DNA of 64,000 nt. Origin: Aureispira sp050633105. Its GTDB lineage: Bacteria; Bacteroidota; Bacteroidia; Chitinophagales; Saprospiraceae. The DNA is taken from NCBI GenBank assembly GCA_050633105.1, contig JBOEFW010000011.1, positions 1 to 64,000 on the forward strand. Reading direction: 5' to 3'. Each line of letters opens with the position of its first letter. The first letter of the stretch is position 1. Positions 26,128 to 34,895 of the stretch are shown here, in pieces. A program made the translations under genes and the position numbers. The notes beneath the pieces were generated by a model. The model had not been told where the DNA came from, did no database searches, and saw only the letters and a list, made by a program, of their open reading frames with translations.

Positions 26128-26162
26128 AATGGCGCAAGTATCCTGAAGGAACTTGCGCCATT
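26128..26162. terminator. Bidirectional hairpin terminator
   Basis: AATGGCGCAAGTATCCT (26128-26144) pairs with AGGAACTTGCGCCATT (26147-26162) with a one-base bulge. It lies between the convergent DUF2490 and T9SS propeller genes. The core GGCGCAAGT stem is closely related to the hairpin at 28456-28500. Confidence 0.7.
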
Positions 26163-26188
26163 GTACTTCTTATACGAACCATAAACGT

Positions 26189-28222
26189 TTACTTAACGAC
26201 CACCATAGTACTCTGTTGAGTAGCACTACCACTAGCCTCTAGCAGATAGGTACCAGCAACTAATTCTCCTAAGGGCAACTGGAAACCTTGTGCCGTCGCC
26301 TTGGGTTGTTGCCACTCTTGTACCACACGGCCTGTCATATCCCTCAGGCGAATATAATTCACTACTTCTGTTCCTAACTCATTTTTCCAAAGCAGTGACG
26401 CTCCTGCTGCCACTGGATTGGGAGACAACAACCAAACAGTATTGGCTCCAGCAACAGCTCCTAAGCTCGTTCTCTTGCTGTGTGCAGTTCCTTGTGTTGT
26501 AGTAGAGGCAGCAGGCTTGGCATGTTGACCATTGCCAATAAAACTGCGGACTATCAATCCATCATATTGTTGTGTACTGCTAGTATTGTTTCGGTATTTG
26601 TTGATGGTTCCTTGATTCGCCATCAAATCAAGACTTAAATCTCCATACTTGAATCCTAGTACACTATAGAAAAAACGTCCCTTATTATCATCGTAAGCGG
26701 TTCCATAAACAGGCAATTGATTGTATACATTAGTACTGTTACTAGGCAAGTAGGAAGTATTAACATTTTCGTTAAAAACAACTCCACTTCCCATATCAAT
26801 GATGGCCGTATACCAACCAACGGCTTCTGGATGCCTTCTTTTACCTGCATTGGTAGAACCGTGGTTGACATAGGTTCCACCTATTTCTAACTCGTCAAAA
26901 GCAATACCAAGCGCACTGTTTCCATAATCACTCAATAAGTAATTGCCACTGATGAAAACTTGACCTTTCTTATCTACTGCAATATTAGGGTTATAAGTAG
27001 GACTTCCATTTTTAGAACCATAATAAGTTGTTCCATTAACCGATCCTGTATTGCCTACAGTAATAGAGTTAATAATCCCTCCATTTCCTGGATCAATGTA
27101 GTTGACATAGGTCCCAAATTCTGAAAACACTCCTCCATCACTCCCTGTGCTCTCAAAAGCATGAAAAAGCTCCGATGTCTTGGGATTAATCGCTAAACTA
27201 GAGTGGCGTAAATGTTTGTCTGCTGTAATGTCCAATTCATTGCCTAATGATCCATAGGACTCTGCCCAGATAGGCATTCCTCCATTATGACTTAAAGCCA
27301 TGATGAAATAATTGTAAGCTAAACCACCGTTGGTATAGTTGTTACTAAGCCTTATACCAGCTAGTCTTTTAGTTTCATAATAAATCCCACTCAAAAAGAC
27401 ATTCCCATTATTATCTTGTACAACATCCGTAGAATAGGTAGGCTCTTGAGCAGACCTTGCCCAAATAAAATTAGCATTATTTCCATTGTCTTCATAAACC
27501 GCCGCAAAAGCATTCCCATAAGGAAAATTAGCGCCCAAGGGAGAAGGAACAGTAATCGCTGCCACATTGCCAGCACCACCACCTAATGACAGGCTTGTAG
27601 TTCCTTCTACATACCCTCCAATTGCTAATTGATTGGTATGCTCATTGTAATCTAAATCTGTAATAAAATCATTGGCGTAATCTCCTTCTATAATATGCCA
27701 TTGATAAACACCATTGGCATCAAACTTTACGACTCCTAAATCATAACTTCCATTACCAGTACCAATTATTATAAGATTACCAGAGGCATCTTGTACATAG
27801 ACATCTCCATCTTTCCAAAAAGTAAAAGAAACATAGACATCTCCCTTACTACTAATGTCTACTTGAGGGACACTTTTTACATCTACTTGATTATCAATTA
27901 GGCCGTGAGTGTAAATCAAGGCATTCCATGTATTAGCAGAAGCTTCCTCCCGCCAATTTACAAAGATTTTCTCTGGAGAAAAACAAGTCATGCAAGTCGC
28001 CACATTAGTATAAAGATTGTACCCAAAGTCTAAGATTTCGAAGTCTTCTTCATGAAAACCGACAGTAGCAGTAAGCCCAGCGGTACTAGCGATTGAAGTG
28101 GGGTATTCATTATATTCTTCCCCTTGGTCTCTCAACCAGAATGGATATTCCTGAGCAGTCATGGAGTAGGTACATAGAACGACAAGTCCTGCTATGAGCA
28201 GGAGGTTTAAAAGGTTTTTCAT
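26189..28222 (-). CDS. T9SS-exported beta-propeller-like protein
   Basis: A 677-residue exported protein with signal peptide MKNLLNLLLIAGLVVLCTYSMTA. The body (about 30-580) is made of strands of the SBBP/propeller kind: repeated GDVYVSFTFWKDGDVYV, VVKFDANGVYQWH, GNVFLSGIYYETKR and GQVFISGNYLLSD units. Residues about 600-677 are a type A T9SS sorting domain: LLSPNPVAAG, YIRLRDMTGRVVQEWQQPKA, GTYLLEASG and the terminal VVVK. It is expected on the cell surface or secreted; binding partner unknown. A partial, broken second copy of the sorting domain lies 306 bases upstream. Confidence 0.85.
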   Translation of the reverse strand: MKNLLNLLLIAGLVVLCTYSMTAQEYPFWLRDQGEEYNEYPTSIASTAGLTATVGFHEEDFEILDFGYNLYTNVATCMTCFSPEKIFVNWREEASANTWNALIYTHGLIDNQVDVKSVPQVDISSKGDVYVSFTFWKDGDVYVQDASGNLIIIGTGNGSYDLGVVKFDANGVYQWHIIEGDYANDFITDLDYNEHTNQLAIGGYVEGTTSLSLGGGAGNVAAITVPSPLGANFPYGNAFAAVYEDNGNNANFIWARSAQEPTYSTDVVQDNNGNVFLSGIYYETKRLAGIRLSNNYTNGGLAYNYFIMALSHNGGMPIWAESYGSLGNELDITADKHLRHSSLAINPKTSELFHAFESTGSDGGVFSEFGTYVNYIDPGNGGIINSITVGNTGSVNGTTYYGSKNGSPTYNPNIAVDKKGQVFISGNYLLSDYGNSALGIAFDELEIGGTYVNHGSTNAGKRRHPEAVGWYTAIIDMGSGVVFNENVNTSYLPSNSTNVYNQLPVYGTAYDDNKGRFFYSVLGFKYGDLSLDLMANQGTINKYRNNTSSTQQYDGLIVRSFIGNGQHAKPAASTTTQGTAHSKRTSLGAVAGANTVWLLSPNPVAAGASLLWKNELGTEVVNYIRLRDMTGRVVQEWQQPKATAQGFQLPLGELVAGTYLLEASGSATQQSTMVVVK

Positions 28223-28528
28223 TTGAAATTAAATTTGGTTATTAAATTTTAAGTTTTAAAAATGGTTATCGGTTGTGGTTCGTAGGTTGCTTGTAGACCA
28301 TAGTATAAGACAAGTGGTTTTGGAGTTATACTTACTTTTGTTGATCTACGGAACAATCCAGTATAAGAACGTTTTAAAAGCTCAGTAGGTTGTATTTTTT
28401 TCCTTTCTAAGGAGAAAAGATTGCCTCCTTTTTTTCACCAGATTTTTTTTTTAGCATAAAAAAGGCACAAGTTCCTCTGTAGAACTTGTGCCTTTTTTAT
28501 TTCCCCCTTCAAGGAGAAGTAATCTTCT
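28223..28528. other. Intergenic region with hairpin
   Basis: This 306-base region upstream of the T9SS propeller gene presumably contains its promoter. It also holds the perfect hairpin at 28456-28500. I find no coding frame in it other than the end of the broken sorting domain. Confidence 0.5.
28456..28500. terminator. Perfect 19-bp hairpin after broken sorting domain
   Basis: ATAAAAAAGGCACAAGTTC (28456-28474) is the exact reverse complement of 28482-28500, with a 7-base loop. On the minus strand the stem ends in T6, a good terminator for the decayed gene at 28529-28790. Its core matches the hairpin that follows the intact paralogue at 26128. Confidence 0.8.
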
Positions 28529-28790
28529 CTATTTCACAACAGCCCTTGTACTTTGTTGTACTTTTGATTGCTTCTAGCAAATATATTCCTGTGATTAAGT
28601 GCTCTCGTGCTAACTGAAAGCCTTGAGCCGTCGCTTTAGGCTGTTGCCATTCTTGCACAACTCGACCTGTCATATCAACCAAACGGATATAATCCACTCC
28701 TGCCGTGGTACCAAAATCTGGAAACAAAGGACCGTTTCCTGTACTAACAAAGGCAAAAAACAGTAAAATGGTTGGATTGTAACCTTTTTA
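28529..28790 (-). pseudogene. Truncated, frameshifted T9SS sorting domain copy
   Basis: Read leftward, NPTILLF..., GPLFPDFGTTAGVDYIRLVD, MTGRVVQEWQQPKATAQGFQ and GIYLLEA match the C-terminal sorting domain of the 677-residue protein next door almost residue for residue. There is no signal peptide or body, and a stop lies in frame upstream near 28787. Near the end the frame is broken: the original frame gives KYKGCCEIEK, but shifting by one base restores QSTRAVVK and a TAG at 28529-28531, matching the intact QSTMVVVK ending. This is a relic of a duplicated T9SS cargo gene. Confidence 0.8.
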
Positions 28791-28909
28791 ATAAAAAATA
28801 ATGCCACCCAATTTTTAAAATTAGTTGGCATTATGGTTCTAAACCATCCCAAAATGGTAAATGATTTGTTATTATTTCATAATTTTTGATAAAAAATATT
28901 CTTCTGAAA

Positions 28910-29590
28910 TTAGCCTTTTTTCATGCGCATTTTCATCATTACATCCTTCTTAGGTCGAGAACCACTCACAGGAACTGCTGCAATTTTTTCTAAGACGTCC
29001 ATCCCAGAAATTACACGACCAAAAACAGTATAACCACCATCCAAATGTGGCGTTCCTCCTGCTGTTGCATACGCTTTCTTTTGTGCTTCAGTATACACAA
29101 TACCACTCCGCATTTGCATTTGATCGAGCATTTCTCCTTTCACCCGTTGGCCTTCTACAATATAAAATTGAGAACCAGAGGAAGCTTTTTTTGGATTAAC
29201 TGCATCGCCCATACGCGCTGCAGCTAAAGCACCTTTGAGATGGACTAGTGTATCTACAAATTCAGCAGGAATGGTATAACCAGGGCCACCATTGCCTAAC
29301 ATAACATTAGGAGCGGCTCCTTTAGAAACAGGGTCTCCACCTTGAATCATAAAGTTATCAATCACTCTATGAAACAACAGGCTGTCATAAAAACCTTGCT
29401 TAACTAACTTCACAAAGTTATCGCGGTGTTGGGGAGTATGTGCATAGAGTTGTAATTCCATGGTACCATAATCGGTCACTAGCTCTACAATAGGAGAATA
29501 TTGAGGTGATTTGGGGTTGTAAATACTTTTGGCACAAGCTGTCCACAAAAAAGTACAACATAATAAAAGATATCCCGCGTAATATTTCAT
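28910..29590 (-). CDS. Lipoprotein cyclophilin-type peptidyl-prolyl isomerase
   Basis: A 226-residue cyclophilin (peptidyl-prolyl cis-trans isomerase) with a lipoprotein signal, lipobox LWTAC and Cys19. Family landmarks are the LFHRVIDNFMIQGGDP block containing the catalytic Arg and the Gln of the active site, GSQFYIVEG, and the C-terminal GGYTVFGRVISGMDVLEKI. Insertions around KGEMLDQMQMRSGIVYTEAQ are typical of Bacteroidota forms. It should fold proteins in the periplasm, anchored to a membrane. The gene stands alone, 43 bases downstream of the barrel gene at 29634 on the same strand. Confidence 0.92.
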   Translation of the reverse strand: MKYYAGYLLLCCTFLWTACAKSIYNPKSPQYSPIVELVTDYGTMELQLYAHTPQHRDNFVKLVKQGFYDSLLFHRVIDNFMIQGGDPVSKGAAPNVMLGNGGPGYTIPAEFVDTLVHLKGALAAARMGDAVNPKKASSGSQFYIVEGQRVKGEMLDQMQMRSGIVYTEAQKKAYATAGGTPHLDGGYTVFGRVISGMDVLEKIAAVPVSGSRPKKDVMMKMRMKKG

Positions 29591-29633
29591 AAGGATCTAT
29601 AACTCTATTTTTGTTAAGAAAAAAAGGCTTCTT

Positions 29634-30287
29634 CTAGTAAAAATAAGGCGCTCCTTCTATCCATTTGGGTTGCATTTTTTTTTCGTAAAAAAAGTAAGAA
29701 AGAGAGACCTGTAAGCGTCTACCAGAATAAGTGGACAAGGTACTATTTTCTCCCTCATAATTTACATAATTAATAATAGAGGTTGGTGTAAATCCATGCA
29801 AATAGCGGACAGTGCAAGCAAAATGCTTCAAAAAGCTATGCTCTACTTGAAAAATAGCGGCACCATTCCAATACTTCCCGTCATACACTTCTGATGAGCC
29901 TGTTACATCCAATAAATAATTCGCCTCTACCCCACCACCGATCCATAAGCTAGGATAGATTTTAAATTTCATCAGTACAGGCGTGGCTACATACCACAAA
30001 TTCAAGTTTTTCCCATTCCAAAAATGTCCTTGGTTGCCTTCCCAACTGACATTCTGCTCCAATTGCACTTTTCCCCAAGTCCCTATTGTAAATTGTTCAA
30101 CCGCTCCAAAGGTAGCCCCCAAAGTAGGGATGCCCCAAAAGTTTTCTGATAAAGGGTGGTGCGCATCGTAAAAATCCGTTGTTGTAGGCCCTATATGTAC
30201 ACCTACACGCAACAACTGCGCGTTAAGCGAGCTCGTGCTCAACAACCAATAACTGACGACAAAGAAGGTTAAGTAAGGAATATGCAA
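29634..30287 (-). CDS. Outer-membrane beta-barrel protein, PorT-like
   Basis: A 217-residue exported protein with signal peptide MHIPYLTFFVVSYWLLSTSSLNA. The mature chain has eight or so amphipathic strands with Gly-aromatic patterns (LLRVGVHIGPTTTDFYDAHH, LNLWYVATPVLMKFKIYPSL, WIGGGVEANYLLDVTG, LQVSLSYFFYEKK), consistent with the small OMP_b-brl_2/PorT-like barrels of Bacteroidota. No catalytic motif is present. It lies 43 bases upstream of the cyclophilin gene, whose product could assist barrel folding; that link is inference. Confidence 0.7.
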   Translation of the reverse strand: MHIPYLTFFVVSYWLLSTSSLNAQLLRVGVHIGPTTTDFYDAHHPLSENFWGIPTLGATFGAVEQFTIGTWGKVQLEQNVSWEGNQGHFWNGKNLNLWYVATPVLMKFKIYPSLWIGGGVEANYLLDVTGSSEVYDGKYWNGAAIFQVEHSFLKHFACTVRYLHGFTPTSIINYVNYEGENSTLSTYSGRRLQVSLSYFFYEKKMQPKWIEGAPYFY

Positions 30288-30365
30288 AACAGATCAATAA
30301 ATAGTGTGGTTGGGAAATTTATTTTATACAGCCATGAAGCCTTATTCTCATAACGCTCAAAAACT

Positions 30366-31271
30366 TTATTCTATTATTTGCTGTAGTTGTGTTGTTAAGT
30401 CTGGTGGGGTAAAATCTAGGATTTTTTGGGCTAACTGGCTGTTCATGCGTACATCAGCAGGGCGCGTATGAGCATAAGGCGCCGTTTCTTGTAAACTTGG
30501 TTCAATCAATTGCTCGTCTAGTCCTAAAACTTGAGCAGCAATCGTCATAAACTCATGCCTAGAATAAGCTTTTGTTGCGCCTAAATGAAACACGCGTTCC
30601 TTCTCCTTCCAACTGGTCGATTCCTCTAAGGCATAAGCCACTGCCTGAGCAATCCCTGCACTAACTGCCTTGGTACTCAACATAGAGCGATATTCGTCGG
30701 TAAAAGCAAGAATAGATTCCCCTTCTCGTAGTTGCGCAATGCTTTTTTGATAAAAGTTAGCTCCATAAGCTGGTGCTTGGCCAAACAATAATGGGAGGCG
30801 CAAGATTAAGGTTTGCTCAAAATCAGCTAATAACAAGTCTTCTGCCATCTGCTTTTGCTGTCCATACTGCGACAAAGGGTATGGAAAATCATTCTCTTCA
30901 TAAGGAGCAGAATTACCATTAAAAACTAAATCTGTGGAGGTATAAAGCAATGGAATTTGTGAAGCAGCTGCAGCTTCTGCCAATGCAACCGTAGTATAAA
31001 CATTGATGTGATGACTCAACGCAGGGTGCTGCTCACAAAAAGTGGTATTACTAATGGCTGCTAAATGGAGAATGGCGTCTGGTTGGTACTCTTTAACTAA
31101 GAGACCAATTTTTTTGGTCTCTAACAAGTTAATACGCAGCCATTCTACCTCTTCTTGTACAGGTAAATTTCTAAAGTAGGTTCCTGTAATGTTATAATTT
31201 GAGGCAAGGATAGGACATAGTGTATGTCCTAAGAAGCCTGAGGCTCCTGTTACCAACAGTTTTTTTTTCAT
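30366..31271 (-). CDS. RmlD-like NAD(P)-dependent sugar-nucleotide reductase
   Basis: A 301-residue extended SDR protein. The Rossmann motif GASGFLG lies at 9-15, a NAD(P)-contacting LHLAAIS follows near residue 70, the TSTDLVFNG segment near 112 corresponds to the family Ser/Thr, and YGQQK near 150 is the catalytic YxxxK. The pattern TSTDLVFNGNSAPYEENDFP is typical of dTDP-4-dehydrorhamnose reductase (RmlD) relatives. No rml or glycan genes are nearby, so the substrate is uncertain and I do not assign rfbD. It is a single leftward gene. Confidence 0.82.
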   Translation of the reverse strand: MKKKLLVTGASGFLGHTLCPILASNYNITGTYFRNLPVQEEVEWLRINLLETKKIGLLVKEYQPDAILHLAAISNTTFCEQHPALSHHINVYTTVALAEAAAASQIPLLYTSTDLVFNGNSAPYEENDFPYPLSQYGQQKQMAEDLLLADFEQTLILRLPLLFGQAPAYGANFYQKSIAQLREGESILAFTDEYRSMLSTKAVSAGIAQAVAYALEESTSWKEKERVFHLGATKAYSRHEFMTIAAQVLGLDEQLIEPSLQETAPYAHTRPADVRMNSQLAQKILDFTPPDLTTQLQQIIE

Positions 31272-31347
31272 AACTAATTATAACAATTAAAGTACTTTTT
31301 TTCTTTAAACCCATTCATTAGTATGCTCCCCTGAACCAATTCAAGTT

Positions 31348-31935
31348 TTAATTATTCACTTTGTAATTTTGCTGGTAATCTGCCCAAGGTGTTTTTTTAT
31401 AATGTTCTTCTGCTAAGTAGTGCATAATGATATCAAAAATATCAATGTCCAAAAACCCTGGAATACGTTGCAATAATTCAAAATCTTCATTGAGGAAGAT
31501 CACGGTAGGATAACTCATTTTGCCATCTAATAATGCCGCCGCCAATTCATGGTATCCACGTCTTCCTTGGGCTACAAACTTAAACTCATGACCTTGGAAA
31601 GTAATGGTGGACTTTTGCTCTGCATTAAATTTAACAGGATAAAAGTTATCATTGAGATACGTAGAAATAGTTGCGTGTTCAAACGTCTGCTGATCCATTT
31701 TTTTGCACCAACCACACCAATCTGTATAAATGTCTACAAAGATTTTTTTGGGTACTTCACCACGCTCCCGAGCTTTCTTAGAAGCCAAAATTGCTTCGTC
31801 CCAAGTCATCCACTGCACTCTTTTCCCCTCTACTTTATTCGGTTCGGGAGGTATTTTATTGGTAGGTGCTGCCGTAAAGGCAAACACTACACAACAGATA
31901 CTTAAAAGTCCAATTATTAGTAAATTATTTCTCAT
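31348..31935 (-). CDS. Exported thioredoxin-like protein (CGWC)
   Basis: A 195-residue protein with an N-terminal signal or anchor (MRNNLLIIGLLSICCVVFAF) and a thioredoxin fold of the DUF255/thioredoxin_7 kind. The redox motif is WCGWCKKMDQQTF with Cys74 and Cys77, and the cis-Pro loop is MSYPTVIFLNED. A long insertion (FKFVAQGRRGYHELAAALLD) between the two is usual in these Bacteroidota proteins. It probably reduces or isomerises disulphides in the periplasm. A single gene, with 292 bases of featureless upstream sequence before ubiX on the other strand. Confidence 0.85.
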   Translation of the reverse strand: MRNNLLIIGLLSICCVVFAFTAAPTNKIPPEPNKVEGKRVQWMTWDEAILASKKARERGEVPKKIFVDIYTDWCGWCKKMDQQTFEHATISTYLNDNFYPVKFNAEQKSTITFQGHEFKFVAQGRRGYHELAAALLDGKMSYPTVIFLNEDFELLQRIPGFLDIDIFDIIMHYLAEEHYKKTPWADYQQNYKVNN

Positions 31936-32227
31936 GGTTGAATTGATTTGATCATAGAAGTAATACTGTTTCCTACTTTATTTCCCTCACAAACTGCAAA
32001 TTAAACTCCATAAATGACTCTTTTAGTTTTTGTTGAAGAGTTTAAGATTTATTTATTACTCCTTAACAGCTTCTAATCGCTTACTTATAAAGTAGAATCT
32101 TTCTAAAGAATCACGGAATTAATAGGATGCAACTTGTTAATGAACTAAGCAAGTACTTTACTGTATTCTTTTAGTAAGGACACCTTTGGTGCCTCATTAT
32201 ACCAAAATTCAAAAATGATTCCAAGAA

Positions 32228-32791
32228 ATGAATAAGAAGAAAGTTGTTGTGGCTATTGGCGGATCTAGTGGCTCTATTTATGCCAAGCTACTACTGGACA
32301 AGCTGGGAGTGCTCTCGGAGCAGATTGAAAAAGTTGGTGTTGTTATGAGTGATAATGCCAAATTAAACTGGAAATTAGAGCTAGAGAGCACTAGTTATGA
32401 GGATTATTCGTTCGATTTTTATGCAAAGGATGACTTCTTTGCACCTTTTGCTTCTGGCTCTGCTCAGTATGGCATTATGCTGGTTTGCCCTTGCTCTATG
32501 GGCTTATTGGCACGAATGGCAGCGGGAATTTCTAACGATTTGGTGACACGCGCCGCTGATGTAGCCCTCAAAGAACGTCGAAAATTAATTGTTGTACCTA
32601 GAGAAACGCCCTTAAGTTTATTACACATCAACCATATGAAAACCCTAACAGAAGCAGGGGCTATTATTTGTCCTGCCGTGCCTTCTTTTTACAGCAAACC
32701 CCAAACGATTGAAGAAGTCGCCACAACCGTGGTCGATCGGGTATTAGATTTGGCAGGTTTTCAGTTAGATAGCTATCGTTGGTCAGAATAG
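32228..32791 (+). CDS. ubiX: Flavin prenyltransferase UbiX
   Basis: UbiX makes prenylated FMN from FMN and dimethylallyl phosphate; the product is the cofactor of UbiD-type decarboxylases. The 187-residue protein has the standard length and motifs: VVAIGGSSGSIYAKLLLDKL for FMN binding, CPCSMGLLARMAAGISNDLV, the RAADVALKERRKLIVVPRET block, and PLSLLHINHMKTLTEAGAII near the C-terminus. No ubiD lies in the window. The gene stands alone and is followed by three unrelated small membrane-protein genes. Confidence 0.94.
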   Translation: MNKKKVVVAIGGSSGSIYAKLLLDKLGVLSEQIEKVGVVMSDNAKLNWKLELESTSYEDYSFDFYAKDDFFAPFASGSAQYGIMLVCPCSMGLLARMAAGISNDLVTRAADVALKERRKLIVVPRETPLSLLHINHMKTLTEAGAIICPAVPSFYSKPQTIEEVATTVVDRVLDLAGFQLDSYRWSE

Positions 32792-32882
32792 TTGGTATAA
32801 AATAAATGCTTCTCTAAAAAGAAATGTCAAACAATTCGCTTTAAAAGTCTTAAATTGTTCTTTTTCTTTGTAAAGCCCTTCC

Positions 32883-33515
32883 ATGAGAATTAGCAAATTT
32901 AACAACTGGCAGACGCCTCCCAAGGGCATCCGAACTAAAAAAGAGGGGCACCAGCTTCTTATCGAAGCGTCTTCTTCTCCCCCATCAAAGTTCATTGTCT
33001 TCTCTATTCTTTCTTTTATGTCCATCATGTATTGCTTAGGTTACTGGCATCATGACTTCCAATTCCAATTCTATTCCCCCCATCTTATTGTTCTCGTATT
33101 TTCGTGGATCTTCTTTATAAGTTATTTAGGATTCCTTGGACTTTTGATCTTTGGTTGGTGGTTAATGATCAATGTTTTTTTTGAAAAAGTTGACATTCTA
33201 ATTGATAACCAAAAAATTACAATAATAAGGGAAGTATTTCCAAAGAAGAAAAAAATAATCCCTTTCGTTGACATCGATGCGATTAACTTAACTTCTATTA
33301 ACAAAACGCTAAACAAGCATTTCCATGAAAAAAAACGTACTTACTACAATCAACATAGTGATACTATTTTAATTACAAGAATAAACCACTCAGATACCCA
33401 AATAGGAATTGGTCTTCCTAGCAACCATCTAGAATACATTTGTAGTCTATTACAACAAAGTAAAGAGCAAAGCATTCGTTTTGATCAAAATCTTAGTGCT
33501 CACCTGCTTGAGTAA
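32883..33515 (+). CDS. Membrane protein, PH-like C-terminal domain (paralogue A)
   Basis: A 210-residue protein: a short N-terminal polar region (residues 1-35), two hydrophobic helices (about 38-55 and 68-98), then a beta-rich domain of about 100 residues beginning VDILIDNQKITIIREVFPKK and ending in a helix (YICSLLQQSKEQ). The architecture, two helices followed by a PH-like beta domain, is like YdbT/bPH proteins, but similarity is only structural impression. The C-terminal FDQNLSAHLLE matches EDDFSRHLID of the next gene, so the two are tandem paralogues 29 bases apart. Confidence 0.6.
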   Translation: MRISKFNNWQTPPKGIRTKKEGHQLLIEASSSPPSKFIVFSILSFMSIMYCLGYWHHDFQFQFYSPHLIVLVFSWIFFISYLGFLGLLIFGWWLMINVFFEKVDILIDNQKITIIREVFPKKKKIIPFVDIDAINLTSINKTLNKHFHEKKRTYYNQHSDTILITRINHSDTQIGIGLPSNHLEYICSLLQQSKEQSIRFDQNLSAHLLE

Positions 33516-33544
33516 TGCCCATTATCGTTTAAAACAGTCCTTCT

Positions 33545-34150
33545 ATGCCTGATAACAATATTATTCCTTCCCAAACACCTTCTGGGACTTGGTGCCACTA
33601 CCAAAAAGAAAAACAACACTATAGTTTGGGCAGTCGTGTGTTTGAAAAAAGAGACACCTTTGTTCTTATTTTCACCCTATTCTGGACAACAGGATTTTTA
33701 GTTTTTCTCTATCAAACCCTGTTTTTAGTCTTAATTTCTGAAGCTTCCTTTGAATGGTTTTCGGTATTTTTTTGGTTCTCTCATGGACTTCCAACTTACT
33801 TCTTATGTCGGTACTCTATCAAGGCGGTTTTTGGTAAAATAATTCTCACCGTAGATCCCCAAAAAGTATGTTTTTTTAAAGGCGTTTTTAATAGAGGCAC
33901 AACAGAAGAATTCTTACTCCACGACATCAAACATATTCGCATCACAGAAAAAGAAGGAGAGAGCGATAAAAAAACTGTTCGGGTGCAATCTATTACCCTC
34001 TATGCGGGAGAAACAACGCTTGAATTTGGCAAAATGCTCTCTAAGAAAAAGCTTGATTTTCTGCACCAAAACCTTCAGCAATTATTAACCAAAGCTCAAC
34101 AAGGCAACTTATTAATAGAAGATGATTTTTCTCGTCATTTAATTGACTAA
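33545..34150 (+). CDS. Membrane protein, PH-like C-terminal domain (paralogue B)
   Basis: A 201-residue protein with the same layout as its upstream neighbour: a polar N-terminus with a PSGT element (compare PPKGIR), two helices at about 39-60 and 68-92, a beta domain (KIILTVDPQKVCFFKGVFNR, then KHIRITEKEGES), and a C-terminal helix followed by DDFSRHLID. Sequence identity to paralogue A is low but runs along the full length, suggesting an old tandem duplication. Function unknown. Confidence 0.6.
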   Translation: MPDNNIIPSQTPSGTWCHYQKEKQHYSLGSRVFEKRDTFVLIFTLFWTTGFLVFLYQTLFLVLISEASFEWFSVFFWFSHGLPTYFLCRYSIKAVFGKIILTVDPQKVCFFKGVFNRGTTEEFLLHDIKHIRITEKEGESDKKTVRVQSITLYAGETTLEFGKMLSKKKLDFLHQNLQQLLTKAQQGNLLIEDDFSRHLID

Positions 34151-34314
34151 GTCCATTTTCATTGATTCCTTTTAGTCGATTTTAACAAAGATCCTTCTTT
34201 GTTATTTTTTTCGAGCTGCACGATCGCGCGCTTGGCATTGGGTTACCTTAATTGGTTGGCAACTGTTAATGAATTACTTTGCAATTTCTTTTCTCCTTAG
34301 AATTTCTTGATCCG

Positions 34315-34713
34315 ATGCAACAACCACTAGATAGCCCGCTTTCACAACCACTTGTTATTCAAAATGATATATTAACATTGGTGCGTAGTGTTTTACTGTT
34401 TTTATGTACTACATTATTTATCTTTAATTGGGCAGGCCTCCTTTTTCTACAACATCAAAGTGCCTATTCAGAAGAAGTTCTATTACTTATCACAGGCATC
34501 TTATATTTTCCCCTTTGTTTGTTATTACTATATCTCTTGTATAAATGTTGGTCAATTCTCCTCTTAGCCCTAAAAGGACTTTTTTGGGTATTGCGCCTCA
34601 AATATGTCCAGCAAGGAATCGATCTCCTAAAGTTTCATACCACTCCCTTGGTCTTTTCTTTTGTGTTACAATTACTATTGTCCTTTGTTGTCTTGTATAG
34701 TTTCTTTCTTTAG
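34315..34713 (+). CDS. Four-helix membrane protein, unknown function
   Basis: From the ATG at 34315 the product has 132 residues; an upstream TTG at 34279 is possible. Hydrophobic segments lie at about 22-44, 55-78, 82-98 and 110-132, and a short basic loop (RLKYVQQGIDLLKFHT) separates the last two. No family recognised. It follows the PH-like pair by 164 bases on the same strand. Confidence 0.55.
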   Translation: MQQPLDSPLSQPLVIQNDILTLVRSVLLFLCTTLFIFNWAGLLFLQHQSAYSEEVLLLITGILYFPLCLLLLYLLYKCWSILLLALKGLFWVLRLKYVQQGIDLLKFHTTPLVFSFVLQLLLSFVVLYSFFL

Positions 34714-34895
34714 AAGATACTATTAAATCATTTTTCATCCCATCTAAGCAACTTATCAAGGTCATCAATTCTCCTCTGGCCCCTCTTCTCATTAAAACCA
34801 ATCTTCCCTATATGCAACAGTATCTTTTTTTGTAGCTTTACAAGTGTTAATCAACAGTTTCCGAACAGTATAGCTATTCATTACAACATACTATT

